From the NCBI GenBank assembly GCA_043758125.1, contig JAYVOC010000265.1, positions 1 through 33,339 on the forward strand: 33,339 nt of DNA. Direction: 5' to 3'. This DNA is from JANXSD01 sp043758125. Its GTDB lineage: Bacteria > Bacteroidota > Bacteroidia > AKYH767-A > OLB10. The notes beneath the pieces were generated by a model, which saw only the letters and a list, made by a program, of their open reading frames with translations, was not told the origin of the DNA and made no database searches. The position numbers and the translations under genes are program-made. Each line of letters opens with the position of its first letter. Positions within the stretch are counted from its first letter, which is position 1. Of this stretch, positions 1 to 8,983 are shown piece by piece.

Positions 1-404
1 CAAATTTCTGCGCCATGCACAAGTTTCTCATTTTTATTCAAAAAATATTTACTTAGAAACCGGATTTGGCCATTTCCAATAACCAATTCGATTTCATTCA
101 TTGCTAATCCCATTTCTTGGCCAATCCTGTTAATCATATACTCAATGACAGATTCGTGAGGATACCATTTCTCAGCCGTTTTTGCGATGTATGAAAACCA
201 AGAGTTTACATTTTTCCTTCTAACTCCACTTTGTTCTTTGAATATATACGCCTTAATAAATTGCTTAGGCGCGTCTCCATCAAGAGATTGATCAATAATA
301 CAATAATTTTTCTCTTTTAAAGTATGAATAAGTTTTTCATTCTGTAAAATTCCAGATGAATTAATTGAAATTTCTACCCGTAATTTCTTTTGAAAATTGT
401 TCAT
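1..404 (-). CDS. Partial gene, unknown function, possibly HipA-like kinase N-terminal part
   Basis: An open frame starts at an ATG at 404 and runs leftward off the window edge without a stop, giving the first 134 residues. It begins MNNFQKKLRVEIS. Features visible are 'FIKAYIFKEQSGVRRKN', 'WFSYIAKTAEKWYPHES', 'EYMINRIGQEMGL' and 'QIRFLSKYFL...LVHGAEI'. There is no signal peptide or membrane segment, so it is probably cytosolic. The pattern of an invariant Lys in 'AKT', then 'YPHESVIEYMINRIG', resembles the ATP-binding half of HipA/phosphatidylinositol-kinase-like proteins, but this is recognition by eye and the catalytic part lies outside the window. A full consensus promoter sits just upstream (417-446), which supports both the start and the reading frame. 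I am confident that it is a real gene, but not of its family. Confidence 0.7.
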   Translation of the reverse strand, partial: MNNFQKKLRVEISINSSGILQNEKLIHTLKEKNYCIIDQSLDGDAPKQFIKAYIFKEQSGVRRKNVNSWFSYIAKTAEKWYPHESVIEYMINRIGQEMGLAMNEIELVIGNGQIRFLSKYFLNKNEKLVHGAEI

Positions 405-752
405 AATTTCTAGTTACAAAGTTACAAAAAATTTAATTTCCTCAAACATTGATAATCTTGGGCTTACAATCTTAAAAAACATTCATATACTTTTCGGCTG
501 TTAACCGCACATTAGTGTCAGCAGAAGCTGTTTTTCTTTCTATGAACTTTTGTGTTAACGATCTTTTGTAACTTTATCAATCGAATGTAGGTTACCTTCC
601 CGCCAACATAAATCTGCGAACCGTTGCATAATCATGAAACAGCATGTGAGAAGTGATGTAGTAAAAGCAATTAGTAATAAAATTATTCAAAAAAATATTT
701 AAAAACTAAAGTTTACTACAACAAACTTAATTTGCATATAAAATTCACATCA
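405..752. other. Intergenic region between divergent genes
   Basis: About 350 bases separate the left-edge gene (leftward) from the DoxX-like gene (rightward). Apart from the promoter at 417-446, I see no gene, tRNA or clear repeat. Near the right end a near-match to a -7 box (TTAATTTG, ending at 734) could serve the DoxX-like gene, about 18 bases before its ATG. The middle (about 500-650) is less AT-rich than its flanks but has no reading frame I would defend. Confidence 0.4.
417..446 (-). promoter_or_regulatory. Bacteroidota-type promoter of the left-edge gene
   Basis: On the minus strand a -33 element TTTG (446-443) is followed by an 18-base spacer and a -7 element TAACTTTG (424-417), an exact match to TAnnTTTG. 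The ATG at 404 lies 12 bases past the box, so the 5' leader would be only about 6 bases. Confidence 0.65.
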
Positions 753-1127
753 ATGAAAAGCACAAAAATTACTTACTGGATTACAACATCTTTAATATTT
801 TTAATGGAAGGTGTAATGCCAGCTATTACAATGCAATCAGCTATGGCAAAAGAAGGGATGAAACATTTGGGATATCCTGATTATTTTGGTCCTATGTTAA
901 CAGGATTTAAAGTAATTGGAGCATTGGTTTTAATTCTGCCTCAAGTACCAAAAAGAGTAAAAGAATGGGCTTATGCTGGATTGGCATTTGATTTTATAGC
1001 TGCATTTATAAGCATTGCTGTTATTGATGGTATTTCTGCAGTAACATTTTTCCCAATCATCGTGCTTTGCATTTTAATTACTTCGTATGTTACCTTTCAT
1101 AAATTGCAGAGTCAAACTACAAAATGA
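753..1127 (+). CDS. DoxX-like small membrane protein
   Basis: A 124-residue integral membrane protein starting MKSTKITYWITTSL. Four hydrophobic segments are visible, roughly residues 9-27, 44-62, 68-88 and 93-114. The short 'FGPMLTGFKVIGALVLILP' block between helices 1 and 2 is typical of DoxX-like proteins (DoxX_2 type). Members are inner-membrane proteins, and most have no assigned reaction; some DoxX proteins take part in quinone or thiosulfate redox chemistry, but nothing here shows that. I chose the ATG at 753 over an in-frame TTG at 732 because the residues added by TTG are hydrophilic and overlap a possible -7 box. It stands alone, ending in a TGA followed by a terminator hairpin. This gene also shows that TGA is a stop in this organism. 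Confidence 0.85.
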   Translation: MKSTKITYWITTSLIFLMEGVMPAITMQSAMAKEGMKHLGYPDYFGPMLTGFKVIGALVLILPQVPKRVKEWAYAGLAFDFIAAFISIAVIDGISAVTFFPIIVLCILITSYVTFHKLQSQTTK

Positions 1128-1181
1128 GATCCTTCCAATAGCATAATTAGAGAATAAATTATAGACAAGAAATAAAATTCT

Positions 1182-1229
1182 AAAGCCCTCTTCTCTTCTC
1201 TACATTTAAATTTTGGAAGAGGCTTTTTT
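1182..1229 (+). terminator. Rho-independent terminator after the DoxX-like gene
   Basis: The left arm AAGCCCTCTTC (1183-1193) pairs with GAAGAGGCTT on the right, with one bulged C, across a long AT-rich loop. The right arm runs into TTTTTT (1224-1229). It lies 55 bases past the stop of the DoxX-like gene. The upstream arm is only weakly A-rich, so use by the opposing glycosyltransferase gene is less likely. Confidence 0.65.
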
Positions 1230-1265
1230 CAACTTCATTGTAATCTCAAAATATTCATAATTTAC

Positions 1266-2729
1266 TTATCTTAAATTATCTTTAACTAAATAAAGTTTAA
1301 AATATTCTACATTTGAATTAAGTAATTTATAAGTCATACCAGATTTTTCAGTGAATGGTTTATTACTTATCAAAATAAATTGATTGCTCTCAATACTATC
1401 CAAACTTAATATTTTGCTTTTAATATTGAAAGTATCGGTCAGTACTTTCGCATTATCGAAATTCTCTTCATAATATATAGGCAGGGCTTTTAAACTATCA
1501 TCGTTCAATGTACTGATAAAAGCTTTAGAATTAAAATGATAATTATGGTATTGCAAAGTCAGGTTTTGATCCCGATCACCATTGCAATTATCAATACCTA
1601 ATTTCTTATAAAGATACAATTCGCTACAACCAAAGTGAAGCAAAATATAAATTGGTAGAATTAAATATAGTTGATGGTTATTAAAACAATTTAATTTTTG
1701 CAACAATAAGAAAAGGCTTTGTGCCAATAAGATTGTAAAAAAAGGTACGATCACAGAATAAACACGATCCGGTGGAATATCCCCATGCAAGAAGCTAAAG
1801 AAACATGGCAATGTGCAAATTAAAAAAGGAAACCAAAATCTTGAATCTAGCTTTAATTGCTTCTTTACTAAATTCCAAATTAAATAATATATTCCAAAAG
1901 CAAACAATACAAAGTGAAATGATGATAGTGCAATCAAGGCTTTTAACATCCGCTCAAAATTCGTGAATGCAAAAGGTGATGAATTTGTAACATATTTGTT
2001 ATTGAAAACTTCTTTAAAAATTGGAGAATACGCAAGCAGTCCTAAAAGAATTCCAAAAAGTATGAATAATCCAGATATAAATGAGCTGCTCTTGATAAAT
2101 TCATTTATTTTATTTTCATCAAAATAATATTTAACAACAGGAAATAATCCTAATGAAATTATAAAATACAAATTCGATGGACTAGTATAAAATGCAGCAA
2201 AAGAGCAAATCATTAATGCAAAATATGATCTCCATCCCACTTTATTATCATAATGAATTCGAAGTAAATGATAAAACACAATAGTTAAAAAAAGCATAGC
2301 GATTCCATAACCGCGGTATTGAAAGATAAAATTTCCAAACACGATGTTGCTTACGAGCAATAATAAAGAAATCATTCGCCATTGAAAATCTTTAAAAAAG
2401 TAGGCTGTAGATTTCCAAAAATAATACATCGTTAAGACTGCAATGAACGCAAGCGGAATACGTGCTACAAAGGGATTTTCAATAATTGTTCTAAGATCAC
2501 CGAAACCTAATAAATTCAAATATGATTTTATGAGTATGCTAAATAGAATATGATTATTAGGAACATGGTAATCGAGCAGCGTAGTTTTTAAGGGCACTAA
2601 AACAAAATGATTAATCGTATAATATTCATCATTCCATATTTCATTATTCAAATGATGAATAAATGTATAACAGGAGATTAGAAAAATTATTAAGAATAGA
2701 AATTTATTTTTCTGAATTTGTTTATTCAT
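1266..2729 (-). CDS. GT-C type membrane glycosyltransferase (GT39/PMT_2-like)
   Basis: A 487-residue polytopic membrane protein. After a first membrane helix (about residues 9-25) comes 'NDEYYT' with an acidic pair, Asp34-Glu35, in the first extracytoplasmic loop. This is the place where GT-C enzymes (protein mannosyltransferase, ArnT-like) keep their catalytic acid. Further features are 'YHVPNNHILFS', 'ARIPLAF' and around ten more hydrophobic helices, then a soluble C-terminal tail from about residue 400. Family members move a sugar from a polyprenyl-phosphate donor to an acceptor outside the inner membrane; donor and acceptor cannot be read from the sequence. It is a single gene transcribed away from the ABC operon. 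The ATG start is the first in frame after a stop-rich intergenic stretch. I am confident of the GT-C class, not of the substrate. Confidence 0.7.
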   Translation of the reverse strand: MNKQIQKNKFLFLIIFLISCYTFIHHLNNEIWNDEYYTINHFVLVPLKTTLLDYHVPNNHILFSILIKSYLNLLGFGDLRTIIENPFVARIPLAFIAVLTMYYFWKSTAYFFKDFQWRMISLLLLVSNIVFGNFIFQYRGYGIAMLFLTIVFYHLLRIHYDNKVGWRSYFALMICSFAAFYTSPSNLYFIISLGLFPVVKYYFDENKINEFIKSSSFISGLFILFGILLGLLAYSPIFKEVFNNKYVTNSSPFAFTNFERMLKALIALSSFHFVLFAFGIYYLIWNLVKKQLKLDSRFWFPFLICTLPCFFSFLHGDIPPDRVYSVIVPFFTILLAQSLFLLLQKLNCFNNHQLYLILPIYILLHFGCSELYLYKKLGIDNCNGDRDQNLTLQYHNYHFNSKAFISTLNDDSLKALPIYYEENFDNAKVLTDTFNIKSKILSLDSIESNQFILISNKPFTEKSGMTYKLLNSNVEYFKLYLVKDNLR

Positions 2730-2902
2730 TAATGCATTTATTAAAACACGAAATTAATAGATAACTTAGTAATGCAAGTAGGTAAACATTTTTAAAAGTT
2801 AATTTTTTATTCGATTCATCAAAGAAAATCTACGCTTTAGCAGCAATTGATAGAAAACTCAATTTTATTAACTATTTTTCGAGACTCAAATCACAATCCA
2901 CT

Positions 2903-3772
2903 ATGGAACTTATTATTAAACAACTATCGAAAACATATTCTAACGGAGTAAAGGCTCTATCAGATGTTAACTTATCAATTTCAAAAGGTATGTTTGGTCT
3001 GCTTGGTCCAAATGGTGCAGGGAAATCGACGTTGATGCGTACCATTTCCACGCTTCAAGATGCGGATTCTGGAAGTATATTTTTAGGTGATTTAGATGTT
3101 ATCAATAATAAACATGAAGTTCGGAAACTATTGGGATATCTGCCTCAAGAGTTTGGCGTTTATCCTAAAGTTTCTGCTTATGACATGTTAGATCATATCG
3201 CTGTTTTAAAAGGAATTCAAACTGGCAGAAAAGAAACTGTTGAGGCACTACTTCAAAGAGTTAACCTTTGGGATGTTCGCAAGAAAGCTCTTGGTGGATT
3301 TTCGGGCGGAATGAAGCAACGTTTTGGAATTGCACAGGCTTTATTAGGCGAACCTAAATTAATAATTGTTGATGAACCAACTGCTGGATTAGATCCAGGA
3401 GAAAGAAATAGATTTTATAATTTATTATCAGAGATCGGTGAACACGTAATTGTAATTCTATCAACACATATTGTTGATGACGTGAAAGAACTTTGTTCTC
3501 AAATGGCAATTATTGATAGGGGTCGCGTTTTATATGCAGGTGCACCAGATGCTGCACTTAGTTCAATTAGAGGAAAAATTTGGGAAAAATCATTCAGTAA
3601 ACTTGAGTTAAAAGAATACGATAATCAATTCCCAATTATTTCTACTCGCATGGTTTCAGGACAACCAAAAATACATGTTTACAGTGAGTCCAATCCAGGA
3701 AATAATTTTCATTCTGCCGACACCGATTTGGAAGATGTATTTTTTACGCACATCAAAGGATTAATGAATTAA
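2903..3772 (+). CDS. ABC transporter ATP-binding protein
   Basis: A 289-residue cytosolic ATPase of the ABC-2 exporter type. Motifs in order are Walker A GPNGAGKST (residues 35-43), Q-loop Gln82, signature GFSGGMKQR (132-140, with Met in place of the usual Gln of LSGGQ), Walker B LIIVDEPTAGLD (153-164) and switch His189. The C-terminal 75 residues are a variable tail ending 'DLEDVFFTHIKG', as is common in exporters of this type. It lies 26 bases upstream of the permease-peptidase gene on the same strand, so the two almost certainly form one operon and one complex. It would energise movement of an unknown substrate outward. Confidence 0.93.
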   Translation: MELIIKQLSKTYSNGVKALSDVNLSISKGMFGLLGPNGAGKSTLMRTISTLQDADSGSIFLGDLDVINNKHEVRKLLGYLPQEFGVYPKVSAYDMLDHIAVLKGIQTGRKETVEALLQRVNLWDVRKKALGGFSGGMKQRFGIAQALLGEPKLIIVDEPTAGLDPGERNRFYNLLSEIGEHVIVILSTHIVDDVKELCSQMAIIDRGRVLYAGAPDAALSSIRGKIWEKSFSKLELKEYDNQFPIISTRMVSGQPKIHVYSESNPGNNFHSADTDLEDVFFTHIKGLMN

Positions 3773-3798
3773 GTTAAATTTTATTTAAAGAAAAAAAG

Positions 3799-6700
3799 AT
3801 GCTGTTTAAGATATTTAAATTTGAAATTCGTTATTGGCTTCGACAACCGATGGTCTATATATTTTTATTTATTAATGCGCTATTAATTTTTGGTGCATCA
3901 AGTAGTGAAAACATAACAATTGGTTCTAGCATCGGCAACGTTCATAAAAATGCGCCCTATGTTGTAGAGAATTTTTATTCAGTGATGGCAATACTATCCT
4001 TACTGATGATAACAGCTTTTCTCAACAGTGCAGCTGCTAGAGATTACGCTGAAAAAACAAACCAAATTCTATTTACTACTACTATAAAGAAACGTGATTT
4101 TTTACTTGGTAGATATTTTGGTGCTTGCTTCATTTCAATTATTCCATTTTTAGGAATTGCATTAGGAAGTATTCTTGGATCAATGATGCCATGGCTTGAT
4201 GCAGAAAGAACAGGTGCTACTTATTGGAGCGCACATTTAAATGGATTACTGATATTTTCGATTCCTAATATTTTATTTGCCGGTTCGATTATATTTTCTA
4301 TCGCTGCATTAACAAGAAATACAGTTACTTCCTTTATTGGAACTATTTTAATTCTTGTTGGATATGGAATTTCACAAAGCTTAATTCGAAATTTAGATAA
4401 TGAATTTATCGGTTCTATATTAGATCCGTTTGGTGCGAGAGCATTTTCTATTGCAACAAAATATTGGACCGTTGATGATAAAAACACCACCTCATGGGGC
4501 TTGCATGGAATAATGCTTTTAAACAGATTGATATGGCTTGCTGTTGGTGGTTGCGTTATGATTTTTACTTACTATCGCTTTTCCTTCTCTGAAAAATCAA
4601 AGAAATTTTCAAAGAATTCAAAAACGAATGAAGATGATTTCGGTAAAATGATTGTACAAGAAGAGATACGTTTTGTGAAACCAGAATTTTCTTCAGGATT
4701 TGCTTTCAAACAATTTATTAGTCAAGTGAAAATAGAAGTTAAAGGTATCTTGAAAAATACAGGGTTTATTGTAATACTTTTTGCTGGACTTTTAAATCTT
4801 GTTGCAGCAATGACATTTATTACTGATGGAGGTTATGGCAACAAATCATTTCCTGTTACCTACAATGTAATTGATACTATCACTAGTAGTTTATCTATCT
4901 TTTTAATATCTATTATTTCATTTTACACTGGAGTAATGGTATGGAGAGAACGTGATGCTAAAGTAAATGATATTTATGATGCACTTCCATTCAGTGGTTG
5001 GATCCCTTTTTTATCCAAAACAATTGCTATGATTTTAACCATAGAAGTTGTATTAATTATTGCATGTACTACCGGAATAATTGCACAATATATCCATGGC
5101 TTTTACACTATTAAATTAAATGAATACCTAATAGAAATTTTATTATTCCAAGGAATCACCTTAACATGTTATATTATCCTAAGTATGTTTATTCATACTT
5201 TAGTAAATAATAAATATATTGGTTATTTTATTTTCATAATTGTTCTTATTGCTAATTCTTTTATCTGGCCAGTTTTTCATGTGAGTAGTAATATGGTTTC
5301 GTATGGTTCATCAACATCAATGACTTTTTCAGATATGAATAAATTTGGTCCGTTCTTAACAGCGGTTTTATGGTTCAAAACATATTGGATATTGTTCGCT
5401 TCCCTTTTAGTTATTGGAGGAATGTCGTGGTGGGTTCGTGGAAGAGAAACAGGAATGAAAATTAGAATGTTATATGCTAAGGAGCAATTTAGAAATAACT
5501 ACAAAGTAATTTTTTCTGTGTTATTTATTACTTGGATTATATGCGGAAGTTTTATCTTCTACAATACAAAAGTTCTTAATCATTATCGTTCGGATAAACA
5601 GTTAGAATCGTTGCAAGTGGATTATGAGAAGATGTATAAAAAATTTGAAGGAATTAATCAACCAAGAATCATCGATGTAAAATATCAAATTGATTTATTT
5701 CCAGAAACAAGAAAATTAAATGTTAAAGCTGATTTCTGGATTAAAAATAAAGGTAATTCAGCAATTGATTCTATTCACTTTTCGTTGATCGATGACTTTA
5801 ATATCAAGATTTATTTAAATGCATCGAAATTAGTTTACGATGATAAATTGCGAGGATATCAAATTTACAAATTGAATACTGCAATTCAACCTGGTGATTC
5901 AATCCAAATGAAAATTGAATCCTCTTATGCTGCTTTAGGTTTTGAAAACGAAGTATCAAATACATCCATCGTTCAGAATGGAACTTTCTTTAATAACTCT
6001 TCGATACTTCCACAAATAGGATATCAACCAAATCAAGAACTATCCGATCGTGATAAAAGGAAAGAAAATGGTTTAAAAGAGAAAGCTAGGATGCCAGCAT
6101 TGGAACGGAATTGCAATGCCAATTGCATGAATACATACATCTCCAATAATTCCGATTGGGTAAATGTTGAAACTATTTTTAGTACATCTCTTGACCAAAT
6201 TGCTGTGGCTCCAGGATCATTAATTAAAAATTGGGTCACAGGAAATAGAAATTATTATCATTATAAATTAGATCATCCTTCTCTTGATTTTTATTCATTC
6301 ATCTCCGCTAATTTTAAAGTTAAGCGAGAAAAATGGAACGGAATTGATATTGAAGTTTATTATATGCCAGAACATGAATGGAACGTAAACAAGATGATTA
6401 GTTCAATGGAACATTCACTTGATTACTACATCAAAAATTTTGGACCCTATCAACACCATCAAACGCGTGTAATTGAATTTCCTAGATATGCTTCTTTCGC
6501 ACAATCTTTTCCTGGAACAATGCCCTATTCAGAAGGTATTGGATTTATTCAAAATTTAACTGATTCGGAAAATATTGATATGGTGTATTACATCGTTGCT
6601 CATGAAATGGGACATCAATATTGGGCGCATCAAGTAACAGGTGCTGAAATGCAAGGAGCTACGTTACTATCCGAAACAATGGCTCAGTATTCGGCACTAA

Positions 6701-7383
6701 TGGTGATGGAAAAAATGTATGGCAAAGATCAAATGCATAAATTTTTGAAATTTGAAATGGATAATTATCTGCGTTCAAGAGGTACTGAAAGAGTGAAAGA
6801 GTCACCATTGTTAAAAGTAGAAAATCAAGGATATGTTCATTATCGAAAAGGAAGTGTTGTAATGTATTATTTGAAAGAAATGATTGGTGAAGCCGCAATT
6901 AATAGAGCACTAAAAAATGTGATTGATAGTTTCGCTTATCGTCAACCACCCTACCCTACCGCTTACGAATTAGTGGATCGATTAGATAAGGAAACGCCTG
7001 ATAGTTTAAAATATTTAATCAAAGATTTATTTTATGATATAACACTCTTTAATAATCGTACTACTGATGCATCCTATAAAAAATTGCCAAATGGAAAGTA
7101 TGAAGTGTCATTTGCTGTTTCTGCAGAAAAATTAAAAGCGGATTCGCTCGGACATGAATCAAAAGTTGCAATTAATGATTGGATTGAGATTGGTGTGTTA
7201 TCAAAACCCGCTGATGGAAAAAAATACGGCAAGAAATTGTATTCGCAATTGGTGAAAATAAATTCCGAGAAGAAATCTTTTACTGTCGTTGTAAATGAAC
7301 TTCCTTACGAAGCTGGTATTGATCCAGATTATTATTTGATCGATCGTATTCCTGATGACAATTTGAAACGAATTAATAATTAA
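3799..7383 (+). CDS. ABC-2 permease fused to M1 family metallopeptidase
   Basis: A 1194-residue two-part protein. Residues 1 to about 600 are an ABC-2 type permease with two sets of membrane helices: one at about 17-260, then a soluble linker, then about 320-590, the last helix near 568-590. From about 625 on is an M1 (gluzincin) peptidase. Its zinc site is HEMGH (935-939) with Glu959 as third ligand in 'LLSETMAQY', and the likely catalytic Tyr is Tyr1015 in 'HYRKG'. The spacing HExxH-x19-E is one longer than the classical x18. The usual GxMEN exopeptidase motif is replaced by GTMPYSEG (906-913). By topology the peptidase should lie on the periplasmic side. Such fusions are known in Bacteroidota, usually annotated as ABC permease/M1 aminopeptidase, and the substrate is unknown. 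The partner ATPase is the gene just upstream. Confidence 0.9.
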   Translation: MLFKIFKFEIRYWLRQPMVYIFLFINALLIFGASSSENITIGSSIGNVHKNAPYVVENFYSVMAILSLLMITAFLNSAAARDYAEKTNQILFTTTIKKRDFLLGRYFGACFISIIPFLGIALGSILGSMMPWLDAERTGATYWSAHLNGLLIFSIPNILFAGSIIFSIAALTRNTVTSFIGTILILVGYGISQSLIRNLDNEFIGSILDPFGARAFSIATKYWTVDDKNTTSWGLHGIMLLNRLIWLAVGGCVMIFTYYRFSFSEKSKKFSKNSKTNEDDFGKMIVQEEIRFVKPEFSSGFAFKQFISQVKIEVKGILKNTGFIVILFAGLLNLVAAMTFITDGGYGNKSFPVTYNVIDTITSSLSIFLISIISFYTGVMVWRERDAKVNDIYDALPFSGWIPFLSKTIAMILTIEVVLIIACTTGIIAQYIHGFYTIKLNEYLIEILLFQGITLTCYIILSMFIHTLVNNKYIGYFIFIIVLIANSFIWPVFHVSSNMVSYGSSTSMTFSDMNKFGPFLTAVLWFKTYWILFASLLVIGGMSWWVRGRETGMKIRMLYAKEQFRNNYKVIFSVLFITWIICGSFIFYNTKVLNHYRSDKQLESLQVDYEKMYKKFEGINQPRIIDVKYQIDLFPETRKLNVKADFWIKNKGNSAIDSIHFSLIDDFNIKIYLNASKLVYDDKLRGYQIYKLNTAIQPGDSIQMKIESSYAALGFENEVSNTSIVQNGTFFNNSSILPQIGYQPNQELSDRDKRKENGLKEKARMPALERNCNANCMNTYISNNSDWVNVETIFSTSLDQIAVAPGSLIKNWVTGNRNYYHYKLDHPSLDFYSFISANFKVKREKWNGIDIEVYYMPEHEWNVNKMISSMEHSLDYYIKNFGPYQHHQTRVIEFPRYASFAQSFPGTMPYSEGIGFIQNLTDSENIDMVYYIVAHEMGHQYWAHQVTGAEMQGATLLSETMAQYSALMVMEKMYGKDQMHKFLKFEMDNYLRSRGTERVKESPLLKVENQGYVHYRKGSVVMYYLKEMIGEAAINRALKNVIDSFAYRQPPYPTAYELVDRLDKETPDSLKYLIKDLFYDITLFNNRTTDASYKKLPNGKYEVSFAVSAEKLKADSLGHESKVAINDWIEIGVLSKPADGKKYGKKLYSQLVKINSEKKSFTVVVNELPYEAGIDPDYYLIDRIPDDNLKRINN

Positions 7384-7525
7384 TAATTCATAATTAACCC
7401 GTAGGGCCACTATGTGGATACCTATAGCTAGTAGTAATTGAAATTTTCAAATGCCTAATAAAGATTGAAGTTTGAAATTCGATTGGCCACAATTAATGTC
7501 TACTGAAAACAACCAAAAAATAATT

Positions 7526-7558
7526 ACCATTGTTTTTGGCGTGTTGAAAACAAATGGT
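7526..7558. terminator. Weak hairpin between convergent genes, possible terminator
   Basis: ACCATTGTTTT pairs with AAAACAAATGGT across a short GTGTTG-containing loop, with one bulged base. It lies between the convergent permease-peptidase and flavoprotein genes. No clean T-run follows on either strand, so a terminator role is only suggested by position. The remaining intergenic sequence (7384-7652) shows nothing else clear. Confidence 0.3.
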
Positions 7559-7652
7559 ATTACAAAATAATTAAATCGTTAGTGTAAATAAATATATCGT
7601 TGCCAAAATTTAATAGATCATTGGCATATCAGCACATTCGCAAATTGGCTAA

Positions 7653-8876
7653 TTAACTACCCATTTCACTTCCGGCAATCCATCCAGATGTCCATGCATT
7701 TTGAAAATTAAAACCACCAGTCAAAGCATCTACATCCATCACTTCACCACCGAAATAAAGATTTGCATATTTCTTAGATGACATTCGTTTAAGATCAATT
7801 TCAGAAAGCGCAATGCCACCACAAGTAACGAACTCATCTTTGTAAGTACTTTTCCCATTCACTTCGTATGTGCCTGCTACAAGCTCTTGAGATAGCTTTC
7901 TGAGATGTGCATTTGTTAGATCAGCCCAATTTAAATTGTCTGCAATTTTTGATGTTTCTAAAAGGCGAATCCAAAAGCGTTTTGATATTTCCTCAAAAGG
8001 TGAGAATCCATAAATTTGTTTTTTCGAATTAATATATTTCAAATTATTTAATTCTAAAAACATGCTTTCCTGATTGTATCGTGGAAGAAAATTTAGCAAG
8101 AGATTAAATTTATATTTCAAAACATTTAATTCTTTAGCGCCCCAAGAAGATACTTTTAAAATACCCGGACCACTTAATCCCCAATGTGTAATTAGCAATG
8201 GTCCTTCAGATTCTAATTTCGTATTCGTAACATTTACTTTTACATTCGGAAATGAAATTCCTAATAGATCTACTAAACGATCATCTTTAATATTAAATGT
8301 AAATAAGGAGGGAACAGCCTCGTTTATTTGAAGATGTAACTTTTTTAATTGTTTCCAGATTAATTCACTGCTTCCAGTAGCAATCATTAAGTAATCAGTG
8401 ATCTCTTCTTTATCATCCGAAAATAATAGCTTCCAACCATCTTTACCTTCGTTAATAGGTTCGAAAGCATCAACACCATACTTTGTATAAATTTCAACTC
8501 CTGCTTTTTTAGCAGCGTCAATTAAACAATCTACAATGGTTGTTGAAACATTGGTAACAGGAAACATTCTTCCATCATATTCTGTTCTTAATGAAACTCC
8601 TTTTGATTCAAACCAAGCAATCGTTTCTACGGGTCCGAATCTTGTAAAAGGTCCAATCAATGATTTTCCACCACGCGGATAAAATTTCACTAATTCACGA
8701 GGATACAAACACTGATGTGTTACATTGCATCTTCCACCACCTGAAACTTTTACTTTACCTAAAACCTGTGGCGACTTTTCGTATAAGCGAACTTTTATAT
8801 CGGGACGCAACTCAGCAAGTCGTATCGCAGCAAAAAATCCTGCGGCTCCTCCTCCTATTATGCTTGCTGTTTTCAA
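7653..8876 (-). CDS. HI0933/YhiN-family flavoprotein, putative NAD(P)/FAD oxidoreductase
   Basis: A 407-residue cytosolic protein. The N-terminal dinucleotide-binding motif GGGAAG is at residues 8-13 in 'ASIIGGGAAGFFAA'. Next come the family-specific 'KVKVSGGGRCNVTH' block (about 41-54) and the C-terminal 'FGGEVMDVDALTGGFNFQ...GWIAG' block that completes the FAD site. These three blocks define the HI0933-like (YhiN/BaiN) group, whose physiological reaction is mostly unknown. The start codon is TTG (8876-8874). No in-frame ATG lies upstream before a stop at about 8919, and the N-terminus starts right at the first beta strand, as expected. A -7 box TATATTTG lies 32 bases upstream. It follows the M16 pair on the same strand but is cut off from it by a strong terminator. 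Confidence 0.88.
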   Translation of the reverse strand: MKTASIIGGGAAGFFAAIRLAELRPDIKVRLYEKSPQVLGKVKVSGGGRCNVTHQCLYPRELVKFYPRGGKSLIGPFTRFGPVETIAWFESKGVSLRTEYDGRMFPVTNVSTTIVDCLIDAAKKAGVEIYTKYGVDAFEPINEGKDGWKLLFSDDKEEITDYLMIATGSSELIWKQLKKLHLQINEAVPSLFTFNIKDDRLVDLLGISFPNVKVNVTNTKLESEGPLLITHWGLSGPGILKVSSWGAKELNVLKYKFNLLLNFLPRYNQESMFLELNNLKYINSKKQIYGFSPFEEISKRFWIRLLETSKIADNLNWADLTNAHLRKLSQELVAGTYEVNGKSTYKDEFVTCGGIALSEIDLKRMSSKKYANLYFGGEVMDVDALTGGFNFQNAWTSGWIAGSEMGS

Positions 8877-8908
8877 GAGTATAAAAATATTTAATTTTAA
8901 ATTTACTA

Positions 8909-8916
8909 CAAATATA
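8909..8916 (-). promoter_or_regulatory. -7 box of the flavoprotein gene
   Basis: TATATTTG on the minus strand is an exact TAnnTTTG match, 32 bases before the TTG start. I see no good TTTG at -33. It starts 4 bases after the terminator of the M16 operon, consistent with a fresh transcription start there. Confidence 0.45.
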
Positions 8917-8920
8917 CTTC

Positions 8921-8967
8921 AAAAAAAATCCTGTGAAATATGAATTGAATCATACATCACAGGATTT
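8921..8967 (-). terminator. Rho-independent terminator of the M16 operon
   Basis: On the minus strand AAATCCTGTGA (8967-8957) and TCACAGGATTT (8936-8926) form an 11-base-pair perfect stem around a 20-base loop. A run of eight T (8928-8921) follows directly. It lies 16 bases past the stop codon of the second M16 gene. Confidence 0.85.
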
Positions 8968-8983
8968 CAATTAACTTTTTAAT

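Noticed and set aside
480..650. Possible gene remnant in the first intergenic region
   Set aside because: Slightly higher GC than flanks, but all frames are interrupted and no family pattern appears.
4221..4490. 89-codon minus-strand frame inside the permease gene
   Set aside because: Lies wholly opposite a well-supported coding region, with no promoter, start context or domain of its own. The same holds for the other antisense frames, for example 9633-9917, 14933-15304, 17765-18052 and 32303-32611.
7372..7395. AATTAAT-type run after the permease-peptidase gene as a repeat element
   Set aside because: Simple low-complexity AT sequence, like the heptamer run at 14464-14498; no sign of function.
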